Shown here in pieces: positions 25,917-34,197 of a stretch of DNA of 64,000 nt. A program made the position numbers and the translations under genes. The notes under the pieces are model-generated. The model was not told the DNA's origin. It saw only the letters and a program-made list of their open reading frames with translations, and searched no databases. The DNA comes from Thalassobius sp965218685 (GTDB taxonomy: Bacteria; Pseudomonadota; Alphaproteobacteria; Rhodobacterales; Rhodobacteraceae), in assembly GCF_965218685.1 (NCBI RefSeq), contig NZ_OZ244657.1, positions 1,116,001 to 1,180,000 on the forward strand, read 5' to 3'. Numbering within the stretch: the first letter of the stretch is position 1; the number at the start of each line of letters is the position of its first letter.

Positions 25917-27104
25917 CTATTTAGACGGCAGCTCGAGGACACGTTTGGCGATAATGTCCAGCATGACCTCACTGGTGCCGCCCTCGATCGAGTTGGCCTT
26001 GGTGCGCAGCCATTCCGGCGCCAATGACCCGTGCGGGCCGTCCCACTCCACCCCTTCGCTGCCCGTCGCGGACATCAGAATTTCATAGCGGCGCTTGTTC
26101 AGCTCGGTGCCGAAATACTTGAGCATGGCGCTGGCATTGCCGACCCCGCGACCTGATTTTGCCTGATCCTTGTAGCGGTCCATTGTCAGGTCAAAAGCCA
26201 GGTTGTCGACCTCAAGCTCCATAGCCTCTGCACGCAGAACCGGGTCGGCATTGTCACCCAAAACTGCGCCGACCGAGCGGCCGCCCAACAGCCCGCCTCC
26301 GCCGGCACCGATCATTTCACGCTCGTGAGTCAGCAGATGTTTCGCGACATCCCAGCCGCGGTTTTGCGTGCCTACGATCGAAGAAACTCCTTCATCATAA
26401 GACTTCGGAACCTTCACATTGTCGAAAAACGTCTCGCAGAATGGGGACTTGCCCGAGATTAGCTGGATCGGCTTGGTGGTCACACCGGGCGAGGTCATGT
26501 CGATCAACATGAAGCTAATCCCCAAGTGTTTAGGCGCTTCGCGGTCAGTGCGGACCAGTGCGAAAATCCAGTCGGCCTTGTCTGCGTAAGAAGTCCAGAT
26601 TTTCTGGCCGTTCACCAGCCAGTGGTCCCCCATGTCCTCGGCACGGGTTTGCACGCTGGCCAGATCACTGCCGGCTCCTGGTTCGGAATATCCCTGGCAC
26701 CAGCGGATCTCGCCGCGGGTGATGGGGGGCAGGAAATGTTTCTTCTGCTCTTCGGTGCCGAATTCCAGAAGCGCGGGGCCCAGCATCCACAACCCAAAGC
26801 TTTCCAGAGGAGAAGGAGCCCCAAGGCGCGTCATCTCTTCACGAAATGCTTTTTCCTGCGCGCGGGTCAGCCCGGCGCCGCCATAGGCTGTCGGCCAACG
26901 TGGGGCGGTCAGGCCTTCAGCGCGGGCGCGCTCCAGCCATGTTTTCTGATCCTCGCGCTGGAATACCCAATTGCGGCCGCCCCAGACGATAGCGTCCTCG
27001 CCCAATTGCTGGTTTCGCAACGTTTCAGGACAGTTCTGGTCGATCCAGTTTGCAAAGGCCTGATTGTCATTGGCCCCGCTTTCCAACCCCTTGATCATCA
27101 ACAC
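25917..27104 (-). CDS. Acyl-CoA dehydrogenase, large-type subunit (first gene of minus-strand operon)
   Basis: 395 residues. Conserved blocks: WCQGYSEPGAGSDLASVQT near 133, WLVNGQKIWTSYADKADW near 158, LTHEREMIGAGGGG near 262 and the C-terminal IEGGTSEVMLDIIAKRVLEL. The ATG at 27104 or the one two codons later is the start. It heads the operon running down to 18025 and is divergent from the LIV transporter operon, with which it shares a 137-base intergenic region holding TTTCAC repeats. Pairing with the next acyl-CoA dehydrogenase gene suggests an alpha2beta2 enzyme. Confidence 0.92.
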   Translation of the reverse strand: MLMIKGLESGANDNQAFANWIDQNCPETLRNQQLGEDAIVWGGRNWVFQREDQKTWLERARAEGLTAPRWPTAYGGAGLTRAQEKAFREEMTRLGAPSPLESFGLWMLGPALLEFGTEEQKKHFLPPITRGEIRWCQGYSEPGAGSDLASVQTRAEDMGDHWLVNGQKIWTSYADKADWIFALVRTDREAPKHLGISFMLIDMTSPGVTTKPIQLISGKSPFCETFFDNVKVPKSYDEGVSSIVGTQNRGWDVAKHLLTHEREMIGAGGGGLLGGRSVGAVLGDNADPVLRAEAMELEVDNLAFDLTMDRYKDQAKSGRGVGNASAMLKYFGTELNKRRYEILMSATGSEGVEWDGPHGSLAPEWLRTKANSIEGGTSEVMLDIIAKRVLELPSK

Positions 27105-27120
27105 CCCTCCCTCTGGCGTT

Positions 27121-27182
27121 TTTCACTATGCAGAATAGTATTTCACAAAATGATTGACAACTGCACAAGCTTCTCGTTTGAT
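27121..27182 (+). promoter_or_regulatory. Candidate promoter and repeat-containing control region of the livK operon
   Basis: TTGACA at 27154-27159 and TTTGAT at 27177-27182, 17 bases apart, make a sigma-70-like promoter pointing into the transporter operon. Directly upstream, TTTCAC occurs at 27121-27126 and 27141-27146, spaced 20 bases (two helical turns). Between them lies the inverted repeat ACTAT-GCAGA-ATAGT (27125-27139). The arrangement suggests a regulator site serving one or both divergent operons. Confidence 0.5.
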
Positions 27183-27241
27183 CGGCCCCGCGAGGGGGCC
27201 TCCATCTGGAATGGTCCTTTCTTTCTAGAGGGAGGAAAACC

Positions 27242-28477
27242 ATGAATCTTGTTAAATCTGCCGCGCTGGCAGCAGCGATTGCCTTTGTTTCAACGGCAGG
27301 AGCGTCGGCCGAGACGCTGAAAATTGCTTTTATTGACCCGCTTTCCGGGCCGTTTGGGCCGTCGGGTCAGGCTGGTCTGAACGAATGGAATTACGCTGCG
27401 GCACAAGTCAATGCCAAGGGTGGGATCGGCTGAAAGGACGTCGAAATCATCGGTCTGGACAACAAGATCAACCCCAAGGAATCGCTGGTTCAGCTGCAAA
27501 AAGCGCTTGATCAGGGCGTGCGATTCATTGCTCAGGGCAATGGATCGTCCGTGGCTTCGGCGTTGATCGACGCGATTGCCAAACACAACAAACGTAACCC
27601 GGGCGAAGAGGTTCTGTTCCTGAACTACGCAGCCGTGGATCCCGCATTCACCAATGACCGCTGCAACTTCTGGCACTTCCGCTTTGATGCCGACGCCGAC
27701 ATGAAGATGGAGGCCGTGACAGATTGGGTGAAGGCTCAGGACGCGATCAAAAAGGTCTACATCATTGGGCAGGACTATTCCTTCGGTAAGGCCGTGTCGG
27801 CTGCCGCGGTGAAGAACCTGGGTGAAAAGCGCCCCGATATCGAGATTGTCGGCAACGAACTGCACCCGCTTGGCAAGGTGAAGGACTTCACCCCCTATGT
27901 GCAGAAGATCATCAGCTCGGGCGCGGATGCCGTGATCACAGGGAACTGGGGCGCGGATATGGTGCTGCTGATCAAGGCGGCAATCGATTCCGGTTATGAT
28001 GGCCCGATCCTGACCTATTATGGTGGTTCCAAAGGGGCGGCGACCGCGATGGGCGCTGCTGCGGTTGGTCAGGTCAAAGCCATTGTTGAACACAACACCA
28101 ACCTGCCGATGCCTGACGCGCAGGCCACCTATGTGGACGGGTACGAGGCGGCCTATCCGGATGACAACTACTACTATCACCGGATTCACAATGCCATGAA
28201 CATGCTGGCCATGGCCGCAGACAAGGCAGGCAGCACCGAGCCTAAGGACGTCGCGTTTGCGCTGGAGGGCATGACCTATGAAAGCTCGACCGGCACCGTG
28301 ACCATGCGAGCTGACAACCACCAGATCCTGCAGCCGATGTTCATGTCGACATTCTCGGACAATGTGGGCCGTGGGGTCGAAGGTTTGCCCCTGGGCTGGG
28401 CCTCGGGCGAGGCTGACCGGATCGAGGCCGAATCCACCGCGACCGACACCACCTGCAAAATGAAGCGCCCGTCTTAA
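27242..28477 (+). pseudogene. LIV-type ABC transporter substrate-binding protein interrupted by in-frame TGA
   Basis: Periplasmic binding protein of the branched-chain amino acid/aromatic acid type, expected length about 411 residues. The signal peptide (MNLVKSAALAAAIAFVSTAGASA) and first strands (KIAFIDPLSGPFGPSGQ) are followed at codon 64 by TGA (27431-27433), in NAKGGIG-stop-KDVEIIGLD. The same frame then continues with full family similarity to the stop at 28477. One base change (from GGA or TGG) explains it, so this is a recent nonsense mutation, a sequencing error or, less likely, readthrough. No ATG/SD restart would restore secretion. Shine-Dalgarno AGGGAGGAAAA precedes the ATG. Confidence 0.85.
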
Positions 28478-28498
28478 GCGCCTTTTGCTGAACTCTAA

Positions 28499-28526
28499 GG
28501 GTGCCGTCTGTCCGCAGATGGCACCC
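28499..28526 (+). promoter_or_regulatory. Intercistronic hairpin between livK and livH
   Basis: GGGTGCCGTCTG pairs with CAGATGGCACCC (12 bp, one G-T wobble) around the tetraloop TCCG. There is no T-run, so it more likely stabilises the livK mRNA 3' end or attenuates transcription into the permease genes than acts as a full terminator. Similar hairpins follow the other two binding-protein genes in this window. Confidence 0.6.
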
Positions 28527-28544
28527 GCCGATTAAGAGGTTTCC

Positions 28545-29477
28545 ATGGAAACGATCGTATTTTCACTCCTGAACGGGGTGATCTACGGCCTCCTGTTGTT
28601 CATGCTGTCCAGTGGTCTGACCCTGATTTTCAGCATGATGGGCGTGCTAAACTTTGCACATGCCAGCTTTTACATGCTGGGGGCCTATTTCGCTTATACT
28701 ATCTCTGAGGCCAGTAGTTTTTGGCTGGCGCTGGTTTTTGCCCCGATCCTGGTGGGTCTTGTGGGCGCAGCTGTCGAACGCTGGGGCCTGCGCACGGTGC
28801 ACGTGAATGGCCACGTGGCCGAGCTGCTGTTCACCTTTGGTCTGGCCTATCTGATCGACGAGGTGGTCAAGATCATCTGGGGCCGCAACGCCGTGGATTA
28901 TCGTATCCCCGAGTTGCTGGATTTCCCCCTGTTCGAACTGTTCGGCGCGCAATATCCGGCCTACAGGATTTTCACGCTGTTTGTCGCGCTGGCGATGCTG
29001 GTCGCGCTGTGGTTCATCCTGAACCGTACCCGTGCAGGTCTGATCATTCAGGCGGCGCTGAGCCATCCGCATATGGTGGGGCATTTGGGACATAACGTGC
29101 CGCGCATTTTCATGACCGTGTTCGGTGTGGGCTGTGCTTTGGCCGGTCTGGCTGGTGTAATCGGAGGCAACTATCTGGTCACTGATCCGGCGATGGCCGT
29201 TCAGATGGGACCGATTGTTTTCGTGGTGGTCGTCGTTGGCGGTTTGGGCAGCCTGATGGGCGCCTTTCTGGCCGCGATGCTGCTGGGTCTGTTGCAAACC
29301 TTCGCCGTGGCGATCGATGCCAACTTTGCCGACCTGTTCGGCTGGCTTGGACTGTCCGCGACCTCCGAGGTCGGCAGCATCTCTATTTCGTCACTTGCGC
29401 CGATGATCCCGTTCCTGATGCTGGTGCTGATCCTGATGGTGCGCCCGCGTGGCCTGTTGGGGGACCGTGAGCTATGA
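28545..29477 (+). CDS. LIV-type ABC transporter permease, LivH family
   Basis: 310 residues with about eight hydrophobic segments. The N-terminus LLNGVIYGLLLFMLSSGLTL, then FSMMGVLNFAHASFYMLGAY, is the LivH hallmark; GLAYLIDEVVKIIWG and VVVVGGLGSLMGAFLAAML (the EAA-like coupling region) follow. It forms the inner-membrane channel with the next gene product. It overlaps livM by 4 bases (ATGA). The substrate is probably an organic acid degraded by the surrounding acyl-CoA pathway rather than an amino acid (inference from context). Confidence 0.93.
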   Translation: METIVFSLLNGVIYGLLLFMLSSGLTLIFSMMGVLNFAHASFYMLGAYFAYTISEASSFWLALVFAPILVGLVGAAVERWGLRTVHVNGHVAELLFTFGLAYLIDEVVKIIWGRNAVDYRIPELLDFPLFELFGAQYPAYRIFTLFVALAMLVALWFILNRTRAGLIIQAALSHPHMVGHLGHNVPRIFMTVFGVGCALAGLAGVIGGNYLVTDPAMAVQMGPIVFVVVVVGGLGSLMGAFLAAMLLGLLQTFAVAIDANFADLFGWLGLSATSEVGSISISSLAPMIPFLMLVLILMVRPRGLLGDREL

Positions 29478-30757
29478 GCGATCAGACTATTCAGAATTTC
29501 GAAAACCTGGCGCCCTCGGGCGGTCAGAAATTCGCGCAGCGCGTGCTGCCCTTTGCCGGGCTGGCGCTGGTGCTGGTGCTGATCCCTATGATGGGGCCGT
29601 CGCGCACGATGTATTCGCTGATGAATGCGATGGGCATCAATATCGTCTTCGCGCTTAGCTATAATATGCTGCTTGGTCGGGGTGGGCTGCTGTCCTTTGG
29701 GCATGCGGTGTACTTCGGGCTGGGGGGCTATGCCGCCGTTCACGCGATGGGATGGATCGAGGATGCCGCCTATGGAGATGGCGGGTTCTGGGCCGGGTAT
29801 CCGGTGTTCTTCCTGCCGATTATTGGGTTCGCTGGCGGGGCGCTGGCCGGTGCGATCATCGGTTGGCCATCCTGCCGTCGGGCGGGCACACCCTTTGCCA
29901 TGATCTCGCTTGGTGTGGCCGAGCTGATCGCGGCGGCAGGGTTCATGTTCGGGTCAATTTTTGGCGGCGAAGAAGGCATCTCGGGTGACCGTATGAACGG
30001 GCCGGAAATGTTTGGCCTGTCGCTGGGGCCGATCAACGAGGTTTACTGGTTCATCGCATTCTGGACCCTCGTTGGCGCGGTGGGCACCTATGCCTTCACC
30101 CGCACCCCGCTGGGCAAGATGTCTGAGGCAACGCGTGACAACCCCGAACGGGTGGAGTTCGTGGGCTATGACCCGCAGCGCGTGCGCTATCTGGTGTTTA
30201 TCTTCGCGGGCGGTTTCGCAGGTCTGGCGGGCGGTATGGCTGCTGTGAACTATGAAATCTTCACCCCCGAGGCGCTGTCTCTGGCCCCTTCGGGCATGGT
30301 GCTCTTGATGGCCTATATCGGCGGTATACGGTACTTCGCGGGGCCGATTCTGGGCGCCATTGTGCTGACCTATATGCAGTCGATGATGTCGGATTATTCC
30401 GAAGCGTGGCTGCTGTATCTGGGCATCCTGTTCATGGCCGTTGTGATGTTCGCCCCCGGTGGTCTGGCTGGGATTGTGGCAGGTCTGTTCAACGGTCTGC
30501 GGTCCGCCGATCGCGGCGAGCATATCGGCAAATGGCTGGTCTATGGGCTGGGCTGTGTTCTGCTGCTGATTGGCGTGATCGTTCTGGTCGAAGTCGGTGT
30601 GAATTGGTCCAATGGCTATGGTCACAGCTTCGAACCCTTCGGGCTGCATCTGTCGACAGGATCGGTCCTGACCTGGGCGCTGATCATCCTGCCAATCGTG
30701 GCCGGCGCGGGTATCCTGCGCCACGCTCACATCCGCAACAAGGAGGGTCACGCATGA
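29474..30757 (+). CDS. LIV-type ABC transporter permease, LivM family, with C-terminal extension
   Basis: 427 residues. The LivM core reads NIVFALSYNMLLGRGGLLSF followed by GHAVYFGLGGY near residue 57, GWPSCRRAGTPFAMISLGVAEL near 133 and YIGGIRYFAGPILGAIVLTY near 276. After the core (about 345) come two further hydrophobic segments (LVYGLGCVLLLIGVIVLVEV and VLTWALIILPIVAGAGIL) not usual for the family, ending in a polar tail RHAHIRNKEGHA. Start and stop overlap the neighbours as ATGA. It pairs with the LivH-type permease. Confidence 0.92.
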   Translation: MSDQTIQNFENLAPSGGQKFAQRVLPFAGLALVLVLIPMMGPSRTMYSLMNAMGINIVFALSYNMLLGRGGLLSFGHAVYFGLGGYAAVHAMGWIEDAAYGDGGFWAGYPVFFLPIIGFAGGALAGAIIGWPSCRRAGTPFAMISLGVAELIAAAGFMFGSIFGGEEGISGDRMNGPEMFGLSLGPINEVYWFIAFWTLVGAVGTYAFTRTPLGKMSEATRDNPERVEFVGYDPQRVRYLVFIFAGGFAGLAGGMAAVNYEIFTPEALSLAPSGMVLLMAYIGGIRYFAGPILGAIVLTYMQSMMSDYSEAWLLYLGILFMAVVMFAPGGLAGIVAGLFNGLRSADRGEHIGKWLVYGLGCVLLLIGVIVLVEVGVNWSNGYGHSFEPFGLHLSTGSVLTWALIILPIVAGAGILRHAHIRNKEGHA

Positions 30758-31530
30758 CGCAACCGGCACTTTCTATTACCGATCTGACCAAGGATTTCGG
30801 ACCGGCCAAGATTATCCAGGGCGTGTCTCTGGATATCGAACCGGGCGAACGCCATGCCATCATCGGGCCGAACGGGGCGGGGAAATCCACCTTGTTCAAC
30901 CTGATCTCGGGGGGGTATCACCCCACGTCGGGAAGCGTAAAGCTGCGCGGAACCGAGATTGGCGGGCAGAAACCGTACCGCATCAACCGAATGGGCCTGT
31001 CGCGCAGTTTTCAGGTCTCGAACATTTTCGCGAACATGACCGTCCGCGAAAATGTCCGCTGCGGGGTGCTTTACTCGATGGGCTACGGCTACAGTTTTTG
31101 GCGCAATGTGGGGAACCTCAAAGAGGTGCAGCGCAAGACCGCTGAGATTCTGGAGTCGGTGGACTTGCTGGACAAGGCAAACCTGCCTGCGGCCCTGCTG
31201 CCCTATGCCGATCAACGCACGCTGGAAATCGCGATCACCATCGCGGGCGGGGCGGATGTGATCATGCTGGACGAACCCACGGCCGGCATGTCGCACTCGG
31301 AAACCGAACGCGCTGTGGCCCTGATCAAACAGGCCACCGAGGGTAAGACCCTGCTTATTGTCGAGCATGACATGGGAGTGGTGTTCAACCTGGCCGATCG
31401 GATCAGCGTGCTGGTTTACGGCCAGATCATCGCGACCGGCAAGCCCGAGGAAATCCGTGGCGATCCCAAGGTGCGCGAAGCCTATCTGGGCGACGAGGCA
31501 GACGCGTTAGAACAGGAGGGCGCGGCGTGA
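30754..31530 (+). CDS. LIV-type ABC transporter ATP-binding protein, LivG family
   Basis: 258 residues; start chosen at the ATG overlapping the livM stop, since the frame upstream has no similarity. Walker A GPNGAGKST (38-46), Q-loop in FQVSN near 87, Walker B VIMLDEP near 169-175 and the H-loop VEHD are normal. The signature, usually LSYGxQ or LSHGxQ, is LPYADQ (149-154), i.e. lacks the Ser and Gly. The signature would face the Walker A of LivF, which is also altered. It energises uptake with the next gene product. Confidence 0.93.
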   Translation: MTQPALSITDLTKDFGPAKIIQGVSLDIEPGERHAIIGPNGAGKSTLFNLISGGYHPTSGSVKLRGTEIGGQKPYRINRMGLSRSFQVSNIFANMTVRENVRCGVLYSMGYGYSFWRNVGNLKEVQRKTAEILESVDLLDKANLPAALLPYADQRTLEIAITIAGGADVIMLDEPTAGMSHSETERAVALIKQATEGKTLLIVEHDMGVVFNLADRISVLVYGQIIATGKPEEIRGDPKVREAYLGDEADALEQEGAA

Positions 31531-32234
31531 CCCAACCAATGCTTACGGTCAAAGACCTGAACGCCTTTTACGGCAAGTCCCACGTGTTGCGCGGGGTCGA
31601 AATGGAGATCATGCCCGGCGAGGTGATTGCCCTGCTGGGGCGCAACGGGGTGGGGCGATCCACCACCGCCAAGGCCATCATGGGCGAGGTGCCGCCCAAG
31701 GGGGATATCACGTTCAAGGGGCAGGTGATCTCGGGGTTGGAAAGCCACAAGATCGCGCGGTTGGGATTGGGCTATGTTCCTGAAAGCCGGGACATTTTTC
31801 CCACCATGACCGTGCGCGACAACCTGATCCTGGGGATCAAGAACATGAAAACGCCGGGGAAATACTCGGTCGATGACATGCTGGATATGTTCCCCAACCT
31901 GCGCGAGCGGGCGGACAACCTGGCGGGGGTTCTGTCGGGCGGTGAAAAGCAGATGTTGACGATGTGCCGGACCCTGATGGGCGATCCGGACCTGATCATC
32001 ATCGATGAACCGACCGAAGGCCTGGCCCCGAAAATCGTGCATCAGATCGGTGACATGATCGCCGAGATCGCCAAAACCGGCGTTGCGATTTTGCTGGTCG
32101 AGCAGAAGCTTTCCATCGCGCTGCGGATCGCCAACCGGGTTTACGTGATGGGCCATGGCGAGATCGTCTGGTCCGGCACTCCGGATGAATTCCGCGACCG
32201 CGAGGATGTGCGTAAGGAATGGCTGGAGGTCTGA
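31527..32234 (+). CDS. LIV-type ABC transporter ATP-binding protein, LivF family, Walker A Lys to Arg
   Basis: 235 residues, GTG start in a GTGA overlap with livG, eight bases after ACAGGAGGG. The Walker A reads GRNGVGRST (38-46): the invariant Lys is Arg44 (codon CGA). Signature LSGGEKQ near 135, Walker B LIIIDEPTEGLAP near 157 and LLVEQK are canonical. In the second LIV system of this window the same position is GRNGVGKTT, so the substitution is specific to this copy. It may be a tolerated variant in an asymmetric ATPase pair or a sign of decay. It is the last gene of the operon, followed by a terminator. Confidence 0.92.
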   Translation: MTQPMLTVKDLNAFYGKSHVLRGVEMEIMPGEVIALLGRNGVGRSTTAKAIMGEVPPKGDITFKGQVISGLESHKIARLGLGYVPESRDIFPTMTVRDNLILGIKNMKTPGKYSVDDMLDMFPNLRERADNLAGVLSGGEKQMLTMCRTLMGDPDLIIIDEPTEGLAPKIVHQIGDMIAEIAKTGVAILLVEQKLSIALRIANRVYVMGHGEIVWSGTPDEFRDREDVRKEWLEV

Positions 32235-32255
32235 ACGGCCCCGGCCAGGAACAAG

Positions 32256-32283
32256 CGGGGCGCCCGGTTGGGCGCCCCGTTTT
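32256..32283 (+). terminator. Intrinsic terminator of the first LIV operon (probably bidirectional)
   Basis: CGGGGCGCCC (32256-32265) pairs with GGGCGCCCCG (32270-32279) around a GGTT loop, followed by TTTT. It lies between the convergent stops of livF (32234) and the acyl-CoA ligase (32286), so it probably serves the plus strand; on the minus strand the tail is weaker. Confidence 0.85.
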
Positions 32284-32285
32284 CA

Positions 32286-33917
32286 TTACCGCAGATCGGG
32301 CAGCACGTAATCTGCCAACTGCTTGCGTAATGTCAGCTTCGAAGTTTTGCCCGTCGCGGTCAGCGGCAAAGCGTCGACCCAAAGCACATCATCGGGCAGC
32401 TGCCACTTGGCGAAATGCTCGGACATATGGGTGTGGATCGTGTCCAGATCGGGTTTGTCCTCACCGGCGGCAACGGCAACCAGGATCGGTCGTTCGTCCC
32501 ACTTGGGATGAGGCATGGCGATCGCCGCGCATGCCGCGATTTGCGGATGGGACATGGCCGCGTTTTCCAGATCGATCGAGGAAATCCACTCGCCGCCCGA
32601 CTTGATAAGGTCCTTGGCGCGGTCCTGGATGGACAGAATTCCGTCGCTGTCGATGCTGGCGATGTCGCCGGTGCCGAACCAACCCTCCGCGTCCAACGCG
32701 GCCTTGGTTGCCTCGGGGTTGTTGAAATATCCCGAGACAACGGTGTTTCCGCGCACGTACAACTCGCCCACTGCTTTGCCGTCGTGGGGCAGTTTTTCTC
32801 CGTCGTCGTTAACGATTTTCAGCTCGACACCAAAAACACGACGACCCTGAAGAGATTTCTTGTCGATCATCTGATCAAAGGGCAGCTCTTCGACCCAGTT
32901 GGGCATGACACCATGGGTGCCGATGGGGCTCATTTCGGTCATGCCCCATGCATGGCCCACGGCGACGCCCAATTTCTCGAAGGCTTCGATCATGCTGCGC
33001 GGCGCGGCCGAGCCACCGACCACCACGTCCGAGAACCCCTCGGGCTTGCGGCCCTGTTTTTCGATCTCGGCCATCAGACCCATCCAGACAGTGGGGACGC
33101 CCCAGGCGCTGTCGACCTTTTCAGTGTCCATCAGTTTGAACAGGCTTTCACCATCCAGATGCTGACCGGGCATGATCAGATTCAGCCCAAGCATCGGCGC
33201 CGCATAGGGCAGGCCCCACGCGTTGACGTGGAACAGCGGCACGACGGGCAGCACCTTGCCCTCTTTCGGGATGGCGCCACCTACGGTGCTGGCCAGGATC
33301 AGTGCGTGCAGCACGGTCGAGCGGTGCGTATAAAGCGCTCCTTTGGGATTGCCCGTGGTCCCCGAGGTATAGCACAGTCCGCAGGCGGTGTTCTCGTCGA
33401 ATTCGGGCCAGTCGTAATGGTCGGGCTGGCCGTCCAGCAGCTCTTCATAGCACAGGGCGTTCAGGGTGTTTTCAGGCATATGGGCCCGGTCGGTCATCAC
33501 CACGTAGGTGATGCTGTCGGGCAGTTGATCTTTCACGGCCTCAAGGATCGGAACAAAGGTCGTGTCCACGAAAATCATCTTATCGGCAGCGTGGTTGACG
33601 ATATAGATCAGCTGCTCGGCGGACAGGCGTGGGTTGATCGTGTGGCAGATCGCACCCAGCCCCGAAATGGCATAGTACAGCTCGAAATGGCGATAGCCGT
33701 TCCAGGCCAGTGTCGCGATCCGGTCGCCCAGCTCGACCCCGTGCGCCTGCAATGCATGCGCCAATTGCGCCACGCGTGGCACGGTTTCGGCATAGGTCTG
33801 GCGATGAATGTCGCCTTCTGTTCTGACCGAAACGATTTCACAGCCCGCATTCGCATCTGCTCCGAACGTCAATAGATCGCTGACCAACAGCGGCCGCTGC
33901 ATCATCATGCCCTGCAT
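32286..33917 (-). CDS. Acyl-CoA ligase (AMP-binding, medium/long-chain type)
   Basis: 543-residue adenylate-forming enzyme activating a carboxylic acid to its CoA thioester. P-loop YTSGTTGNPKGALYTHRS near residue 187, HAWGMTEMSPIGTHG near 322, STGD-type motif in GWFGTGDIASID near 420 and the C-terminal catalytic Lys in LPLTATGKTSKL near 528. Shine-Dalgarno AGGGAGGA six bases before the ATG. It is divergent from the quinone oxidoreductase gene; the shared region has an ATTCCGC-type palindrome. It probably primes the substrate imported by the adjacent LIV transporter for the beta-oxidation enzymes here. Confidence 0.93.
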   Translation of the reverse strand: MQGMMMQRPLLVSDLLTFGADANAGCEIVSVRTEGDIHRQTYAETVPRVAQLAHALQAHGVELGDRIATLAWNGYRHFELYYAISGLGAICHTINPRLSAEQLIYIVNHAADKMIFVDTTFVPILEAVKDQLPDSITYVVMTDRAHMPENTLNALCYEELLDGQPDHYDWPEFDENTACGLCYTSGTTGNPKGALYTHRSTVLHALILASTVGGAIPKEGKVLPVVPLFHVNAWGLPYAAPMLGLNLIMPGQHLDGESLFKLMDTEKVDSAWGVPTVWMGLMAEIEKQGRKPEGFSDVVVGGSAAPRSMIEAFEKLGVAVGHAWGMTEMSPIGTHGVMPNWVEELPFDQMIDKKSLQGRRVFGVELKIVNDDGEKLPHDGKAVGELYVRGNTVVSGYFNNPEATKAALDAEGWFGTGDIASIDSDGILSIQDRAKDLIKSGGEWISSIDLENAAMSHPQIAACAAIAMPHPKWDERPILVAVAAGEDKPDLDTIHTHMSEHFAKWQLPDDVLWVDALPLTATGKTSKLTLRKQLADYVLPDLR

Positions 33918-33990
33918 GATTTCCTCCCTTAGAAAAATCTCCCTGCTGTATACACTAGCGCGAAGCCACGCTGCGCCAAAATGAAATTAC

Positions 33991-34007
33991 ATTCCGCATG
34001 GCGATTT
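33991..34007. promoter_or_regulatory. Candidate IclR-type operator upstream of acyl-CoA ligase 1
   Basis: ATTCCGC-ATG-GCGATTT, a 17-base imperfect palindrome with two mismatches between arms. It is 74 bases upstream of the minus-strand ligase start and about 190 bases ahead of the plus-strand quinone oxidoreductase. A close copy precedes the second ligase (38854), and an IclR-family regulator is encoded between the two ligases. The link to that regulator is inferred. Confidence 0.4.
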
Positions 34008-34197
34008 TTGCCGATTTTCAGGGCAAACGCGGCGGCAAGTGATTTTGGCAGAAATTCAACGGGTTAATTGTGAAAATGCCGTACCGTCACTTTTGCCCGG
34101 AGCAGCGGCGCAGTTGCTTGGGGGGCGGCTAGAGCCTAATCTGACGGTCGTGAACCTGGGCCCCCCGCGGCACCGGATGAGAGGGAGAAAGAGACCG

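Noticed and set aside
27431..27433. Selenocysteine at the TGA of the binding-protein gene
   Set aside because: LIV-type binding proteins have no cysteine or selenocysteine at this loop and no SECIS-like hairpin is visible just after the codon; nonsense mutation or sequencing error is simpler.
30406..30753. Upstream extension of the first livG frame
   Set aside because: It overlaps livM in another frame without similarity; the ATG at 30754 overlapping the livM stop is the natural start.
31527..31538. ATG at 31539 as the livF start
   Set aside because: The GTG at 31527 has an ideal AGGAGGG spacing and overlaps the livG stop, so the earlier start is preferred.
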